Part shown: piece by piece, positions 22,617 through 31,040 of the stretch
How positions within the stretch are numbered: the stretch's first letter is position 1
Layout of the letters: every line of letters starts with the position of its first letter
DNA from: GCA-002282575 sp964416645
GTDB lineage: Bacteria; Pseudomonadota; Gammaproteobacteria; Thiomicrospirales; Thiomicrospiraceae
DNA length: 35,760 nucleotides
Assembly (NCBI GenBank): GCA_964416645.1
Contig: CAYQEZ010000018.1
Coordinates: 1 to 35,760 of the forward strand
Direction: 5' to 3'
Position numbers and translations under genes: made by a program
Notes under the pieces: model-generated
What the model saw: the letters and a program-made list of their open reading frames with translations, nothing else
Told to the model about the DNA's origin: nothing
Database searches by the model: none

Positions 22617-23600
22617 TTATTGCGTGGCTTTTGCAGCCAATGATGCTGGTGGCCAGTTTTCGAGCTTCATACCCAAAGACAACCCACGTTGTGCTAATAC
22701 ATCTTTGATTTCTTGCAAAGACTTCTTGCCCAAGTTAGGCGTTTTTAGTAGCGCGCTTTCTGCACGTTGCACCAAGTCACCAATATAAAAAATATTTTCA
22801 GCTTTCAAACAGTTAGCAGAACGAACGGTTAACTCTAAATCGTCCACTGGCTGTAAAAAGACTGGTTCAAACTCGATTTCTTTCACACCCGTCGTTTTAA
22901 CATCGGTGTAAGTCATATCGACAAAGGCTGACAACTGAACATGCAAGATAGTAGCCGCCTGACGAATCACTTCTTCAGGATCTAAGGTACCGTTCGTTTC
23001 AATGTTAACAATCAACTTGTCTAAATCTGTACGGTTTTCAACACGCGTGTTTTCTACCGCATAGCTAACGGATACAACTGGCGAGAATGAAGCATCTAAA
23101 CGCAACACACCAACGGGTGAGGTCTCACCTTCACGATAGCACTGATTAGCGGGCGAATAACCACGACCACGTTGCACCTTCAATTGCATAGCCAGCTTAG
23201 CACCAGCCTCTAAATGGGCGATTACGTGATCTGGATTAACGATCTCAACATCATGTGATAACTCAATATCACCAGCTGTAACAACACCAGCACCCTGCTT
23301 ATTCAACGACAAAGTAACTTCGTCGCGTGAACCCAGCGTCAAGGCAATACCTTTCAGGTTCAACAAGATCTCTAGCACGTCTTCGCGCACGCCATCAATG
23401 GTCGAAAACTCATGCAACACATCATCAATTTGCACTTCAACAACGGCACAACCCGTCATAGAAGATAACAAAATACGACGCAACGCATTACCTAAAGTAT
23501 GACCGAAACCGCGTTCTAGCGGCTCCAGTGTAACTTGACTATGTGTGCTCGACAAACGCACCACATCGACTAAACGTGGCGTCAGCAACTCATTCATCAT
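22617..23600 (-). CDS. rpoA: RNA polymerase alpha subunit
   Basis: Alpha nucleates RNA polymerase assembly and its C-terminal domain contacts UP elements and activators. The 327-residue protein has the N-terminal dimerisation domain (EPLERGFGHTLGNALRRILL near 28-47), a linker around 235-245, and the C-terminal domain with NCLKAENIFYIGDLVQ and PNLGKKSLQEIKDVL. The start at 23600 is the first of two ATG codons, 9 bases after AGGA. It sits in the canonical place between rpsD and rplQ. Confidence 0.99.
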   Translation of the reverse strand: MMNELLTPRLVDVVRLSSTHSQVTLEPLERGFGHTLGNALRRILLSSMTGCAVVEVQIDDVLHEFSTIDGVREDVLEILLNLKGIALTLGSRDEVTLSLNKQGAGVVTAGDIELSHDVEIVNPDHVIAHLEAGAKLAMQLKVQRGRGYSPANQCYREGETSPVGVLRLDASFSPVVSVSYAVENTRVENRTDLDKLIVNIETNGTLDPEEVIRQAATILHVQLSAFVDMTYTDVKTTGVKEIEFEPVFLQPVDDLELTVRSANCLKAENIFYIGDLVQRAESALLKTPNLGKKSLQEIKDVLAQRGLSLGMKLENWPPASLAAKATQ

Positions 23601-23635
23601 TTCTCGCTATCCTTGGGATCAACCCTTTTTACGGA

Positions 23636-24256
23636 TTACTTAGAATACAACTCGACAATCAAGTGTTCTTTAATATCAGCAGACAGATCGCTACGATCTG
23701 GCAATGACTTAAATACACCTTCAAACTTGCTGTGATCTACTTCTACCCAAGAAGGCATGCCTTTACGACCAGCCAACTCCATAGCAGTAGCAATACGCTG
23801 GTGTGAACGTGCGCGCTCACGAATGCTCACGACATCACCTGCCTTAACTTGCATTGAAGCAATGCTCGCAGTACGACCATTGATCATGATCAAACGATGC
23901 GAAACGATTTGACGCGCTTCTGCACGAGTTGAAGCAAATCCCATACGATAAACAACGTTATCTAAGCGACCTTCCAACAACCGCAACAAATTCTCACCAG
24001 TAGAACCTTTAAGACGCGCAGCTTCTTTGAAGTAGCTAGCAAACTGTTTCTCTAATACACCATAAATACGACGAACTTTTTGTTTCTCACGTAACTGAAT
24101 ACGGTATTCAGTTGGCTTAGAAACAGCAGCGCCATGCTGACCTGGTGCTTGTTGTAAATTACATTTACTTTCTAACGGACGTAAAGCACTTTTCAGTTCT
24201 AGATCAGTACCTTCGCGACGAGAAAGTTTACATTTTGGACCAATATATCTTGCCAT
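23636..24256 (-). CDS. rpsD: 30S ribosomal protein S4
   Basis: The product is 206 residues, identical in length to E. coli S4. It begins MARYIGPKCKLSRREGT and has the S4 RNA-binding domain (NVVYRMGFASTRAEARQIV, about residues 95-155). The zinc-type cysteine cluster is absent. In E. coli S4 also represses this operon; the leader before rpsM here looks too short for that pseudoknot. Confidence 0.98.
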   Translation of the reverse strand: MARYIGPKCKLSRREGTDLELKSALRPLESKCNLQQAPGQHGAAVSKPTEYRIQLREKQKVRRIYGVLEKQFASYFKEAARLKGSTGENLLRLLEGRLDNVVYRMGFASTRAEARQIVSHRLIMINGRTASIASMQVKAGDVVSIRERARSHQRIATAMELAGRKGMPSWVEVDHSKFEGVFKSLPDRSDLSADIKEHLIVELYSK

Positions 24257-24271
24257 GAAAACTAACCCTGC

Positions 24272-24667
24272 TTACACACGACGTTTCTTCGGTGGACGGC
24301 AACCATTATGAGGAATGGGCGTCACATCGGAGATGTTCAAAATTTTAAAACCGAGCGCATTTAAAGCACGGACAGCTGATTCGCGACCAGGACCTGGTCC
24401 TTTAATGCGAACATCCATGTTCTTAACGCCATATTCAAGCGCTACAGTACCAGCACGTTCAGCAGCTACCTGAGCAGCAAAAGGTGTACTCTTACGTGAG
24501 CCACGGAAACCACTGCCGCCAGCAGTTGCCCAGCTTAGTACGTTACCTTGACGATCAGAAATACTAACAATAGTATTGTTAAAGCTTGCATGCACATGCG
24601 CAATCGCGTCATTTACCGTAATTTTAATTTTCTTACGGACGCGTGAATCTTTGGAAGGTCTAGCCAT
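24272..24667 (-). CDS. rpsK: 30S ribosomal protein S11
   Basis: The 131-residue protein forms part of the platform and E-site region. It shows HVHASFNNTIVSISDRQGN, FRGSRKSTPFAAQ and the very conserved end IPHNGCRPPKKRRV. It lies 19 bases after rpsM and 15 before rpsD. Confidence 0.98.
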   Translation of the reverse strand: MARPSKDSRVRKKIKITVNDAIAHVHASFNNTIVSISDRQGNVLSWATAGGSGFRGSRKSTPFAAQVAAERAGTVALEYGVKNMDVRIKGPGPGRESAVRALNALGFKILNISDVTPIPHNGCRPPKKRRV

Positions 24668-24686
24668 CTTGATTCTCTCTTCCTAA

Positions 24687-25043
24687 TTATTTCTTGATTG
24701 CTTTGCGTGGACCCTTACGAGTGCGCGCATTAGTCTTGGTACGTTGACCACGCACAGGCAAGCCACGGCGATGACGAATACCACGGAAACAACCCATGTC
24801 CATCAAACGTTTGATGCTCATAGATACTTCACGACGTAAGTCACCTTCGACAGCAAACGTACCAACTTGCGCACGAATAGCTTCTAATTGATCTTCCGTC
24901 AATTCACGTACTTTAGTCGCAGGATCAATACCTACGGCAGCACAAATACTTTTAGCACGAGTGGGACCTACGCCATAAATAGCGCGCAATCCAATCACAA
25001 GGTGCTTATTGACTGGGATGTTTACACCAGCAATACGGGCCAT
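24687..25043 (-). CDS. rpsM: 30S ribosomal protein S13
   Basis: The start is put at the ATG at 25043 (MARIAGVNIP), 9 bases after AGGAG; an upstream in-frame ATG at 25049 is only 3 bases from it. This gives 118 residues, as in E. coli. RHRRGLPVRGQRTKTNARTR near the C-terminus binds 16S rRNA and tRNA. It is the first gene of the alpha transcription unit, and rpmJ, its usual upstream neighbour, is missing. Confidence 0.98.
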   Translation of the reverse strand: MARIAGVNIPVNKHLVIGLRAIYGVGPTRAKSICAAVGIDPATKVRELTEDQLEAIRAQVGTFAVEGDLRREVSMSIKRLMDMGCFRGIRHRRGLPVRGQRTKTNARTRKGPRKAIKK

Positions 25044-25088
25044 ACCCATCTACTCCTAAATTTTGTATGCCAAAGCGGGAAACTCGCA

Positions 25089-25117
25089 ATTATAACAAGT
25101 TAACCCACTTCATTCAA
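25089..25117 (-). promoter_or_regulatory. Alpha-operon promoter at the secY-rpsM junction
   Basis: On the minus strand TTGAAT (25117-25112) and TATAAT (25094-25089) are exactly 17 bases apart. The start would be near 25082, so the leader to rpsM is only about 39 bases. It occupies the place where rpmJ normally lies. Confidence 0.75.
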
Positions 25118-25122
25118 GCTTA

Positions 25123-26433
25123 TTAACGCATCTGCATTTTTTTCATCATACCTGGGTACTGACCCGACATAATGAAAGATTGCATTTGAGTCATGAAATC
25201 CATCACAACTACCACGATGATCAATAATGAAGTGCCACCAAAGTAAAAGGGGACATTCCAGTAAAGAATCAAAAACTCAGGCAACAAACAGACGGCTGTA
25301 ATGTACAACGCGCCTGCTAAAGTCAACCGACTCATAATGGTATCTAGATAGCGCGCCGTTTGATCACCCGGACGGATGCCTGGGATAAAGGCACCCGAAC
25401 GTCGTAAATTATCGGCTGTATCTTTCGGATTAAATACAACAGCAGTATAAAAGAACGTAAAGAACAATATCGCTAATGCATATAATCCAACATACAGCGG
25501 CTGACCTGGCGACAAGGTTGTCGCAATGTCTTTAAGCCAACCCATATTTTCACTCGAACCAAACCACCCACCCAGCGAGGCAGGAAACAGAATGATACTA
25601 GAAGCAAAAATAGGAGGAATAACTCCCGCCATGTTTAATTTGAACGGAATATGCGTAACCTGCTGTTGAAACATCGCACGCGCATTCGTTCTTTGTGAAA
25701 AATGAACGGTAATTTTACGCTGTCCACTCTCTACAAATACTACAAAAGCTGTTACCAATAAAATAACAGACAATAATAGGAAAACAACGAAAACTCCCAG
25801 CTCACCAGTACTAACCAACTCAAGAGTTCCGCCTAAGGCTGAAGGCAACCCAGCAACAATACCGGCGAAAATAATAATAGAAATTCCATTACCCATTCCA
25901 CGCTCAGTAATTTGTTCGCCCAGCCACATCAAGAAAATTGTACCAGCAACTAAGGTAGAAACGGCAATAATTTTAAAACCTAAACCGGGATCAATAACGA
26001 CAGAAAGCCCATTAATCTGCTGTGCTTCAAGTGCAATCGCAACACCAATCGCTTGAAAAGTTGCCAAGACAACAGTTCCGTAACGCGTATATTGAGTGAT
26101 TTTGCGACGCCCACTTTCACCTTCTTTTTTTAATTGTTCCAATGTTGGCGATACAATCGTTAACAACTGAACAATAATCGAAGCTGAAATGTACGGCATA
26201 ATGCCTAACGCTAAGACAGATAGACGCTCCAAAGCACCACCAGAGAACATGTTAAACATGTCTAAGATAGTGCCTTTTTGCTGGGCGAACATCGCAGCTA
26301 AAGCGATGGGATCAATTGATGGAACAGGAATATGAGCCCCTAATCGATAAACGATTAGCGCACCAATCACGAAAAAGATGCGCTGAACCAGCTCTTGAGA
26401 CCAACTTGTTTGTGCTGATGTCATTGCCGACAT
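25123..26433 (-). CDS. secY: Protein translocase subunit SecY
   Basis: SecY is the pore of the Sec translocon in the inner membrane. The 436-residue protein has ten membrane segments, starting with IFFVIGALIVYRLGAHIPVP. Conserved cytoplasmic loops ERGMGNGISIIIFAGI and FNPKDTADNLRRSGAFIPGIRPG are present. The end QYPGMMKKMQMR replaces the usual SQYESALKKA-like tail. It follows rplO by 2 bases; the ribosome site is weak, so translational coupling is likely. The next gene is rpsM with no rpmJ between. Confidence 0.98.
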   Translation of the reverse strand: MSAMTSAQTSWSQELVQRIFFVIGALIVYRLGAHIPVPSIDPIALAAMFAQQKGTILDMFNMFSGGALERLSVLALGIMPYISASIIVQLLTIVSPTLEQLKKEGESGRRKITQYTRYGTVVLATFQAIGVAIALEAQQINGLSVVIDPGLGFKIIAVSTLVAGTIFLMWLGEQITERGMGNGISIIIFAGIVAGLPSALGGTLELVSTGELGVFVVFLLLSVILLVTAFVVFVESGQRKITVHFSQRTNARAMFQQQVTHIPFKLNMAGVIPPIFASSIILFPASLGGWFGSSENMGWLKDIATTLSPGQPLYVGLYALAILFFTFFYTAVVFNPKDTADNLRRSGAFIPGIRPGDQTARYLDTIMSRLTLAGALYITAVCLLPEFLILYWNVPFYFGGTSLLIIVVVVMDFMTQMQSFIMSGQYPGMMKKMQMR

Positions 26434-26435
26434 GA

Positions 26436-26873
26436 TTAGGCTTCTTTAACCTGACCACCAGCTGCTTCAATCGCAGCCTTAGCCGTTGCTGTAGCTTTGA
26501 TACCAACCAAAGTAACTGCTTTGTTGATAGTGCCACTGCCCATAACTTTAACAAAGTTATATTTACCACCAACCAAACCAGCTGCTTTCAGCACAGCAAC
26601 ATCAATCACATCAACATCAATCGCGTTCAACGCGTCCAAACGAAGATCGGTTGTTTTAAGTGCTTTTTGCGACACAAAACCGAACTTAGGCAAACGACGT
26701 TGTAAAGGCATTTGACCACCTTCAAAGCCGACTTTATGATAGCCGCCTGAACGTGATTTTTGACCTTTATGACCCTTACCGGAAGTTTTACCTAGGTTTG
26801 AGCCGATACCACGACCCAAACGTTTAGGCGCTTTTTTCGCACCAAATGCTGGTGCTAGATCGTTTAAACGCAT
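26436..26873 (-). CDS. rplO: 50S ribosomal protein L15
   Basis: The start is the ATG at 26873, sharing one base with the rpmD stop (TGATG), giving 145 residues (E. coli 144). It begins MRLNDLAPA and shows RLGRGIGSNLGKTSGKGHKGQ and GFEGGQMPLQRRLPKFGF. It is a late-assembling large-subunit protein. The overlap implies coupled translation. Confidence 0.98.
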   Translation of the reverse strand: MRLNDLAPAFGAKKAPKRLGRGIGSNLGKTSGKGHKGQKSRSGGYHKVGFEGGQMPLQRRLPKFGFVSQKALKTTDLRLDALNAIDVDVIDVAVLKAAGLVGGKYNFVKVMGSGTINKAVTLVGIKATATAKAAIEAAGGQVKEA

Positions 26874-27055
26874 CAAGCCACCTCTTCCACTTTAACTAAG
26901 TAGCTAATCGTACGAATCATACCACGCACTTCGGGAGAATCCTTCAGAACGCGTGAATGATTCACTTTACGTAAGCCCAAGCCCTTAACACAACCAATAT
27001 GATTGGGTTTACGACCGATTGGACTTTTAACCAATGTAACTTTTACTTGTGACAT
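26873..27055 (-). CDS. rpmD: 50S ribosomal protein L30
   Basis: A 60-residue protein with the L30 pattern VTLVKSPIGRKPNH, CVKGLGLRKVNHS and VRGMIRTISYLVKVEE. It lies between rpsE and rplO and overlaps rplO by one base. Confidence 0.97.
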   Translation of the reverse strand: MSQVKVTLVKSPIGRKPNHIGCVKGLGLRKVNHSRVLKDSPEVRGMIRTISYLVKVEEVA

Positions 27056-27057
27056 GA

Positions 27058-27576
27058 TTAATTTCCTAACACTTCAGCTACGGTTTTACCACGCTTAGCT
27101 GCGATGTAATCTACCGTATTCATTTCCGTCAAACCCTTAACGGCTGCACGAACAACATTACCGTCGTTACGCGAACCCGTAATTTTTGACATGATGTTAT
27201 GAACACCAGCGGCTTCCATTACAGCACGCATCGCACCACCAGCGATAACACCAGTACCTTCCGATGCTGGAATTAGCGTAATCTTAGTAGCACCAAACTC
27301 GGCAATCGTTGGATGAACAATCGTACCATTAGTCAAAGGCACTTCACGCATGGTTTGTTTTGCTTTATCCATTGCTTTTTTGATCGCAACAGGCACTTCA
27401 CGCGCTTTACCAGAACCAAAGCCAACACGACCGTTACCATCACCAACTACAGTTAGTGCAGAGAAAGTCATCACACGACCACCCTTCACTACTTTTGTTA
27501 CGCGACGGATTGACACCAATTTCTCGATCAACGCATCTTGCTGTTGATCATTTTTGTCTTCAATTTCAACGCTCAT
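27058..27576 (-). CDS. rpsE: 30S ribosomal protein S5
   Basis: The 172-residue protein has the double-stranded RNA-binding-like N-terminal domain (LVSIRRVTKVVKGGRVMTFSA, VGFGSGKAREVPVAIKKAM) and the C-terminal block GVIAGGAMRAVMEAAGV. S5 contributes to decoding accuracy and the mRNA entry site. It is slightly longer than E. coli S5 (167), with an acidic N-terminal extension. Confidence 0.98.
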   Translation of the reverse strand: MSVEIEDKNDQQQDALIEKLVSIRRVTKVVKGGRVMTFSALTVVGDGNGRVGFGSGKAREVPVAIKKAMDKAKQTMREVPLTNGTIVHPTIAEFGATKITLIPASEGTGVIAGGAMRAVMEAAGVHNIMSKITGSRNDGNVVRAAVKGLTEMNTVDYIAAKRGKTVAEVLGN

Positions 27577-27587
27577 TTTGTCAATCC

Positions 27588-27941
27588 TTAGAATTTGAGA
27601 CCGGCTTCACGAGCGGCATCAGCTAACGCTTTAACACGACCGTGATACAGGAAACCGGAGCGATCAAATGCGACTGCTTCAACACCCGCTTGTTTTGCAC
27701 GCTCAGCAATGGTTTTACCAATGACTGCAGCGGCTTCCGCATTACCTGTATATTTGATTCCTGTTGCAATCGCTTTCTCAACAGTCGAAGCGGCTGCAAT
27801 AACAGAACTACCATCAGCTGAAATCAACTGAGCGTACATATGACGAGGTGTACGCATGACGCTCAAACGTGGCATGCGTAATTCGCGGATTTTCATACGC
27901 GTGCGTTTAGCACGACGTAGACGACTGGTCTTTTTATCCAT
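27588..27941 (-). CDS. rplR: 50S ribosomal protein L18
   Basis: The 117-residue protein equals E. coli L18 in length. It binds 5S rRNA. The blocks SVMRTPRHMYAQLI, GNAEAAAVIGKTIAERA and FDRSGFLYHGRVKALADAAREAGL are family-typical. It starts 10 bases after the rplF stop. Confidence 0.98.
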   Translation of the reverse strand: MDKKTSRLRRAKRTRMKIRELRMPRLSVMRTPRHMYAQLISADGSSVIAAASTVEKAIATGIKYTGNAEAAAVIGKTIAERAKQAGVEAVAFDRSGFLYHGRVKALADAAREAGLKF

Positions 27942-27951
27942 GTCTTAACCC

Positions 27952-28485
27952 TTATTTCTTCTTCACTTCCTTACGAATGATAATCTCATCCGCATACTTA
28001 ACACCCTTACCTTTATAAGGCTCAGGAGGACGGTAGCCACGAATTTCTGCAGCCACTTGACCCAACACTTCTTTATTAATACCTTTCAGTACAATTTCAG
28101 TTTGTGAGGGAGTTTCAGCAGTAATTCCAGCAGGCAACTGATGTATTACAGGATGTGAAAAACCTAAACTTAGGTTAACAGCATTACCTTGCGCTGCGGC
28201 ACGATAACCAACGCCAACTAATAATAGCTTGCGTTCGAAACCAGCACTAACACCTTGAATCATGTTTGCTAAGTTAGCACGCATTGTACCTGCTTGTGTC
28301 CAAGCAGAAGTAGTATCGTTCGCTACGTTAACAACAACATCAGAACCTTCAACAGCCACAGTAACCAATGGATGCACATTACGTGTCAATGAGCCTTTAG
28401 CCCCTTTAACCGTAACGCTACCATTAGCAACCGTTAACTCAACGCCCTTAGGAAGCGCAATTGGTTTTTTAGCAATACGAGACAT
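27952..28485 (-). CDS. rplF: 50S ribosomal protein L6
   Basis: The start is the ATG at 28485 (MSRIAKKPIALPKGVEL), 7 bases after AGGAG, giving 177 residues as in E. coli. The duplicated RNA-binding fold ends in the very conserved IRGYRPPEPYKGKGVKYADE. It contacts the sarcin-ricin region of 23S rRNA. Confidence 0.98.
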   Translation of the reverse strand: MSRIAKKPIALPKGVELTVANGSVTVKGAKGSLTRNVHPLVTVAVEGSDVVVNVANDTTSAWTQAGTMRANLANMIQGVSAGFERKLLLVGVGYRAAAQGNAVNLSLGFSHPVIHQLPAGITAETPSQTEIVLKGINKEVLGQVAAEIRGYRPPEPYKGKGVKYADEIIIRKEVKKK

Positions 28486-28496
28486 CGCACAACTCC

Positions 28497-28892
28497 TTAG
28501 GCAATCGTACAAATGACTTCGCCACCCATGCCCGCGTTGCGTGCTTGGCTGTCGGTCATAATGCCGCGAGAAGTTGAAACAATAGCAATACCCAAACCGC
28601 CCATTACTTTAGGTAATTCATCTTTACCTTTGTACACGCGCAAACCAGGACGGCTAACACGTTTGACAGATTCGATTACAGGCTTGCCCTGAAAATATTT
28701 AAGCTCAATCGTTAAATTAGTTAAAGCGCCGTCGCTGGTTTCAGCAAAGTCAGCAATATAACCTTCATTCTTGAGCACAGTTGCAATCGCTTTCTTCATT
28801 TTAGAAGAAGGCATTGGCACCGTACGATGGTTTGCACGTTGCGCATTCGAGATGCGAACCAGCATATCACCAATAGGGTCAGACATACTCAT
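28497..28892 (-). CDS. rpsH: 30S ribosomal protein S8
   Basis: The 131-residue protein begins MSMSDPIGDMLVRISNAQRA, with AGGA 9 bases before the first ATG. The end GLGIAIVSTSRGIMTDSQAR is typical. S8 binds the central domain of 16S rRNA and in E. coli represses the spc operon at rplE; that target was not identified here. Confidence 0.98.
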   Translation of the reverse strand: MSMSDPIGDMLVRISNAQRANHRTVPMPSSKMKKAIATVLKNEGYIADFAETSDGALTNLTIELKYFQGKPVIESVKRVSRPGLRVYKGKDELPKVMGGLGIAIVSTSRGIMTDSQARNAGMGGEVICTIA

Positions 28893-28916
28893 GGTCTATG
28901 ATCCTTCTAGAAATAC

Positions 28917-29222
28917 TTACCAGCTTGCCTTGCGCAAACCGGGAATTTCCCCGCGCATGGTTAGCTCACGCAGCTTGTTACGGCACAAACCGAACTTACG
29001 ATAAACACCGTGTGGACGACCTGTTAGTCGGCAACGACGTTGTTGACGTGTTGGGGCTGAGTCACGAGGCATTTTATTAAGCGCATCAGCCGCAGCCATA
29101 CGCTCTTCAAAACTCAATGATGCATCACGGCTTTTTGCACGCAAAGCATCACGTTTAGCCTTATAACGCTCAACCAGTTCGGTACGCTTTTTATCGCGCT
29201 CAATCATGGAAATTTTAGCCAT
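28917..29222 (-). CDS. rpsN: 30S ribosomal protein S14 (non-zinc type)
   Basis: The 101-residue protein is the long, zinc-independent form: there is no CxxC pair. It shows RCRLTGRPHGVYRKFGLCRN and the end MRGEIPGLRKASW. This form is usual in gammaproteobacteria. It lies 8 bases after rplE. Confidence 0.98.
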   Translation of the reverse strand: MAKISMIERDKKRTELVERYKAKRDALRAKSRDASLSFEERMAAADALNKMPRDSAPTRQQRRCRLTGRPHGVYRKFGLCRNKLRELTMRGEIPGLRKASW

Positions 29223-29230
29223 AACTCACC

Positions 29231-29770
29231 TTACTTCTTGAACGGGAAATTGAAAGCGGCCAATAAAGCACGACCTTCTTCATTCGTTTGGGCAGTTGTT
29301 GTAAAGGTGATATTCATACCACGCATTGCATCAACTTTTTCAAATTCGATTTCTGGGAAAATAATTTGCTCTTTAACGCCAAAATTATAGTTGCCCATGC
29401 CATCAAAACCTTTTGGATCTAGACCACGGAAGTCACGCACACGAGGAAGCGCAACGTTAATCAAGCGATCTAAAAACTCGTACATATGCGCACCGCGCAA
29501 CGTAACTTTACAGCCAATTGGCCAACCCTCACGAACCTTAAAGCCCGCTACTGATTTTTTAGCCAATGTCTGCACTGGCTTTTGACCAGCAATTTTTTCC
29601 ATATCGGCAATAGCGTTAGCTAAAACCTTCTTATCTGCCAATGCTTCACCAACACCCATATTCAGAGTGATCTTGGTGAGACGTGGTACCTGCATAATAG
29701 ACTTGTAACCAAATTGCGACTGCAATGAAGGTACAACATCTTTGCGGTAAATATCTTTTAAACGTGCCAT
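29231..29770 (-). CDS. rplE: 50S ribosomal protein L5
   Basis: The 179-residue protein equals E. coli L5 in length and carries 5S rRNA into the large subunit. Seen: LTKITLNMGVGEA, LRGAHMYEFLDRL, RDFRGLDPKGFDGMGNYNFG and EQIIFPEIEF. It starts 15 bases after rplX. Confidence 0.98.
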   Translation of the reverse strand: MARLKDIYRKDVVPSLQSQFGYKSIMQVPRLTKITLNMGVGEALADKKVLANAIADMEKIAGQKPVQTLAKKSVAGFKVREGWPIGCKVTLRGAHMYEFLDRLINVALPRVRDFRGLDPKGFDGMGNYNFGVKEQIIFPEIEFEKVDAMRGMNITFTTTAQTNEEGRALLAAFNFPFKK

Positions 29771-29785
29771 CTATACACCCGCAAA

Positions 29786-30097
29786 TCAGTCAACGACCTT
29801 GCCGGTCGACTTGAAAAAACGCACTTTCTTACCGTCCACAAATTTATAACCAATACGGTCAGCTTTTTGTGTTTCGGCGTTATAGAGCGCCACATTAGAA
29901 GCATGGATAGTTGCTTCTTTTGCAATAATGCCACCTTCTACACCCATAGCTGGATTAGCTTTAACGTGCTTTTTGCGGATATTGACACCTTCAACCACGA
30001 TGCGATCGTTTTTTAGGATCGTAGCAACAACGCCACGTTTACCTTTATCGCCACCACTGATTACAACAACTTCATCGCCCTTGCGAATACGGTTCAT
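29786..30097 (-). CDS. rplX: 50S ribosomal protein L24
   Basis: The 103-residue protein begins MNRIRKGDEVVVISGGDKGKRG, a KOW motif typical of L24, and shows VEGVNIRKKHVKANP. It is one of the two assembly-initiating large-subunit proteins. It starts 13 bases after rplN. Confidence 0.98.
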   Translation of the reverse strand: MNRIRKGDEVVVISGGDKGKRGVVATILKNDRIVVEGVNIRKKHVKANPAMGVEGGIIAKEATIHASNVALYNAETQKADRIGYKFVDGKKVRFFKSTGKVVD

Positions 30098-30110
30098 ACT
30101 TAAATGCTCC

Positions 30111-30479
30111 TTACAGCACTTCTGGCGCTAGTGAAACGATCTTCATGAATTTTTCACCACGAAGCTCACGAGTCACTGGTCCAAAAATACGGGTACCGAT
30201 TGGCTCCTGCTTATTATTCAGGATCACAGCAGCATTATCGTCAAAACGAATTACGCTACCATCTGGACGACGAACACCTTTAGCTGTACGAACGACAACC
30301 GCAGTGTAAACATCACCCTTCTTAACGCGTCCACGTGGCGCAGCGTCTTTGACGCTAACCTTGATTAAATCACCCACGCCAGCATAGCGACGCTTAGATC
30401 CACCTAGGACTTTGATACACATTACTCGTTTAGCACCTGAGTTATCAGCCACTTCGAGAACTGTCTGCATCTGAATCAT
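30111..30479 (-). CDS. rplN: 50S ribosomal protein L14
   Basis: The start is the ATG at 30479 (MIQMQTVLEVADNSGAKRV), giving 122 residues. The family block ENNAAVILNNKQEPIGTRIFGP-like appears as DDNAAVILNNKQEPIGTRI. It is the first gene of the spc unit, preceded by a consensus promoter and a leader with a long stem. Confidence 0.98.
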   Translation of the reverse strand: MIQMQTVLEVADNSGAKRVMCIKVLGGSKRRYAGVGDLIKVSVKDAAPRGRVKKGDVYTAVVVRTAKGVRRPDGSVIRFDDNAAVILNNKQEPIGTRIFGPVTRELRGEKFMKIVSLAPEVL

Positions 30480-30518
30480 TGCAGCACCCCAAAAGGAATA
30501 AAAATTACAATAACACAA

Positions 30519-30569
30519 TTACCGCTTTTATGGTCAGTTTCCAAAAGGACTTAACCAAGAAAGCGGTAA
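30519..30569 (-). ncRNA. Leader stem-loop of the spc transcript (candidate regulatory RNA)
   Basis: TTACCGCTTT (30519-30528) and AAAGCGGTAA (30560-30569) are perfect 10-base inverted repeats. Inside them TGGT/ACCA (30530-30533 with 30553-30556) and CC/GG around AAAA (30541-30548) can pair, giving one tall stem with internal loops. It begins about 12 bases after the predicted start of the spc transcript and ends 39 bases before the rplN ATG. It could bind a ribosomal protein or act as an attenuator. It matches no leader I can name. Confidence 0.5.
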
Positions 30570-30587
30570 AAACATCTGATTTTTTTA

Positions 30588-30616
30588 ATTATATCAGTCT
30601 TGAGCGCGTTCGTCAA
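30588..30616 (-). promoter_or_regulatory. spc-operon promoter inside the 3' end of rpsQ
   Basis: On the minus strand TTGACG (30616-30611) and TATAAT (30593-30588) are exactly 17 bases apart, a near-perfect sigma70 promoter. The -35 lies within rpsQ and the -10 directly after its stop codon. Transcription would start near 30581, ahead of rplN. Confidence 0.82.
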
Positions 30617-30854
30617 CAGTCACCAATGCCCAAGCCTTACGCTTAGAAATTGGCTTGGTTTCAGAGATAGTTACTTTGTCACCAATACGACATTCATTAT
30701 TCGCATCGTGAGCCATGTACTTATCTGTTTTACGCATTACTTTGTTGTAAAGTGGGTGGCGAACTGAACGCTCTACCGCTACAACAATGGTTTGTGGTGT
30801 TTTTTGTGCACTGACAACAACACCCTGCAAACTACGCTTAGTGCCCACACTCAT
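30594..30854 (-). CDS. rpsQ: 30S ribosomal protein S17
   Basis: The 86-residue protein has the S17 OB-fold pattern KRSLQGVVVSAQKTPQTIVV, YNKVMRKTDKYMAHD and ISETKPISKRKAWALV. Its start overlaps the rpmC stop by four bases (ATGA). Its 3' end contains the -35 of the spc promoter. A 114-base gap follows. Confidence 0.98.
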   Translation of the reverse strand: MSVGTKRSLQGVVVSAQKTPQTIVVAVERSVRHPLYNKVMRKTDKYMAHDANNECRIGDKVTISETKPISKRKAWALVTVDERAQD

Positions 30855-31039
30855 GCTGCAACCCCTTTCTGTGTCATGTAGGTCTTAACACGTGCAATGT
30901 TACGACGCACTTTGCGCAGTAACGAAGTATCACGAACCTGACCCAGTTTAGTTTGCATACGTAAGTTGAATTGCTCTTTACGTAGCGCCAACAACTCTTC
31001 TTTCAGTTGTTCCATAGTTTTATCTTGCATTGCGTCCAT
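30851..31039 (-). CDS. rpmC: 50S ribosomal protein L29
   Basis: The 62-residue helical hairpin protein shows LKEELLALRKEQFNLRMQ and LRKVRRNIARVKT. It sits at the exit tunnel where trigger factor docks. The start at 31039 lies one base after the rplP stop; a start at an internal ATG is possible but the length favours the first. Confidence 0.96.
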   Translation of the reverse strand: MDAMQDKTMEQLKEELLALRKEQFNLRMQTKLGQVRDTSLLRKVRRNIARVKTYMTQKGVAA

Positions 31040-31040
31040 G

